The notes under the pieces: model-generated
Database searches by the model: none
The model's input: only the letters and a program-made list of their open reading frames with translations
What the model was told of the DNA's origin: nothing
Made by a program: the position numbers and the translations under genes
Source: Pseudomonas panipatensis
GTDB lineage: Bacteria > Pseudomonadota > Gammaproteobacteria > Pseudomonadales > Pseudomonadaceae
NCBI RefSeq assembly: GCF_900099785.1
Contig: NZ_FNDS01000003.1
Location: forward strand, 1-64,000
Direction of reading: 5' to 3'
Length of the DNA: 64,000 bases
Part shown: piece after piece, positions 63,361-64,000 of the stretch
How positions within the stretch are numbered: position 1 is the first letter of the stretch
Layout: each line of letters begins with the position of its first letter

Positions 63361-64000
63361 TGGACAGTATCCTGATCAGCGGAGCGGCCTCCGGCATCGG
63401 CGCGGCCAGCGCCCGGCTGTTCCATGCGCGGGGCTGGCGGGTCGGCCTGCTGGATATGAACGGCGACGCCCTCGAACGCCTCTCCGAGGGGCTCGGCGGC
63501 GCCTGGCGGCGGGTCCTCGATGTCACCGATGGCGCGGCGGTGCGCGCGGCGCTGGCGGATTTCGTCGGTGCCGGCGACGGCCGCCTGCGCCTGCTCTTCA
63601 ACTGTGCGGGCGTGCTGCGTTTCGGCCGTTTCGAGGAGATCGCCGTGGAGGAGCATGGGCGCTTGCTGGCGATCAACGTCCAGGGCCTGCTGAATTGCTG
63701 TCACGCGGCCTTCCCGTACCTGAAGGCCACGCCGGGCGCGCAAGTGCTGAACATGGGCTCGGCCTCGGGGCTGTATGGGGTGCCGGAGATGGCCAGCTAC
63801 TCCGCCTCCAAGTTCGCCGTGCGCGGGCTGACCGAGGCGCTGGAGCTGGAGTGGCGTCGCCATGGCATCCGCGTCGCCGACCTGATGCCGCCCTTCGTGC
63901 GCACGCCGATGGTCACCAGCCAGACGGTCGAGCCGCCGGTGCTGCGCCGGCTCGGCGTGACCCTGACGGCCGAGGACATCGCCGCGGCGGCCTGGCGCCA
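63360..64000 (+). CDS. Short-chain dehydrogenase/reductase (partial, runs off the right edge)
   Basis: The first about 213 residues of an SDR: NAD(P) site ISGAASGIGAAS (about 6-17), NCAG at about 81-84, catalytic Ser in NMGSASG and YSASK at about 145-149, then PPFVRTPMV. The ATG overlaps the esterase stop by one base. As the third gene of the monooxygenase operon it would interconvert an alcohol and the ketone or aldehyde handled by the pathway. Resembles PA2099. Confidence 0.9.
   Translation, partial: MDSILISGAASGIGAASARLFHARGWRVGLLDMNGDALERLSEGLGGAWRRVLDVTDGAAVRAALADFVGAGDGRLRLLFNCAGVLRFGRFEEIAVEEHGRLLAINVQGLLNCCHAAFPYLKATPGAQVLNMGSASGLYGVPEMASYSASKFAVRGLTEALELEWRRHGIRVADLMPPFVRTPMVTSQTVEPPVLRRLGVTLTAEDIAAAAWR

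Overview
The window is high-GC (roughly two thirds G+C), densely coded DNA from a Pseudomonas of the P. aeruginosa / P. citronellolis / P. nitroreducens kind. The gene order fabB-fabA-hybrid kinase-gpsA ... kdpFABCDE ... selD-mnmH ... folE-prmB-aroC-mtnBDC-alkA-speE follows, block by block, the order I remember for P. aeruginosa PAO1 PA1609 to PA1689. No phage, insertion sequence, integrase, CRISPR array or tRNA was seen. All PAO1 comparisons are from memory and were not run as searches.

Layout. (1) 1-77: the 3' end of a 5S rRNA with its terminator, so an rRNA operon enters from the left, followed by about 550 bp of gene-free, lower-GC DNA. (2) 0.6-6.6 kb: unsaturated fatty acid synthesis (fabA-fabB), a GacS-like hybrid kinase, then gpsA-DUF4389-sixA behind a strong palindrome and promoter. 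(3) 6.8-15.7 kb: acyl-CoA synthetase, hotdog thioesterase, two alpha/beta hydrolases, a GST, DUF4892, an AI-2E-type permease, a CynX-type MFS and a GntR regulator. (4) 15.8-18.6 kb: an apparently inserted accessory module, a serine-rich protein with four EF-hands next to a two-component system whose sensor has a proline/histidine-rich periplasmic loop. (5) 18.9-26.8 kb: the complete high-affinity potassium system kdpF-A-B-C-D-E. (6) 27-42.4 kb: patatin, selD-mnmH (selenouridine in tRNA), small enzymes, a chemoreceptor, a SulP permease, an MDR and an SDR oxidoreductase, a BenE permease, MarR plus aminotransferase, and a GST. (7) 42.6-48.3 kb: Anr-box bacteriohemerythrin, a double-Cache protein, folE, an Smr protein, an isochorismatase-like hydrolase with Ser in place of Cys, prmB, and a membrane-tethered GNAT-like protein. 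(8) 48.5-58.7 kb: aroC, an MFS gene translationally coupled to mtnBDC (methionine salvage), ogt-alkA (alkylation repair), speE, and an LTA-synthase-like phosphotransferase. (9) 58.9-64 kb: a TSUP permease, then an AraC regulator divergent from a Baeyer-Villiger-type monooxygenase / esterase / SDR operon that runs off the right edge.

The most informative structural result comes from comparison with PAO1. Two virulence loci that interrupt this block there are absent here: the H2-type VI secretion cluster, expected between the GST at 42.4 kb and the hemerythrin at 42.6 kb, and the type III secretion cluster, expected just after the LTA-synthase-like gene at 58.7 kb. The EF-hand protein resembles XopAW-type calcium-binding effectors, yet no type III genes are present in the window. 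Further signals worth follow-up are a perfect 8+8 bp palindrome over the -35 region of gpsA, REP-type hairpins with core GCGATACCC/GGGTATCGC (one inside the kdp operon between kdpB and kdpC), and several operator-like inverted repeats next to regulator genes.
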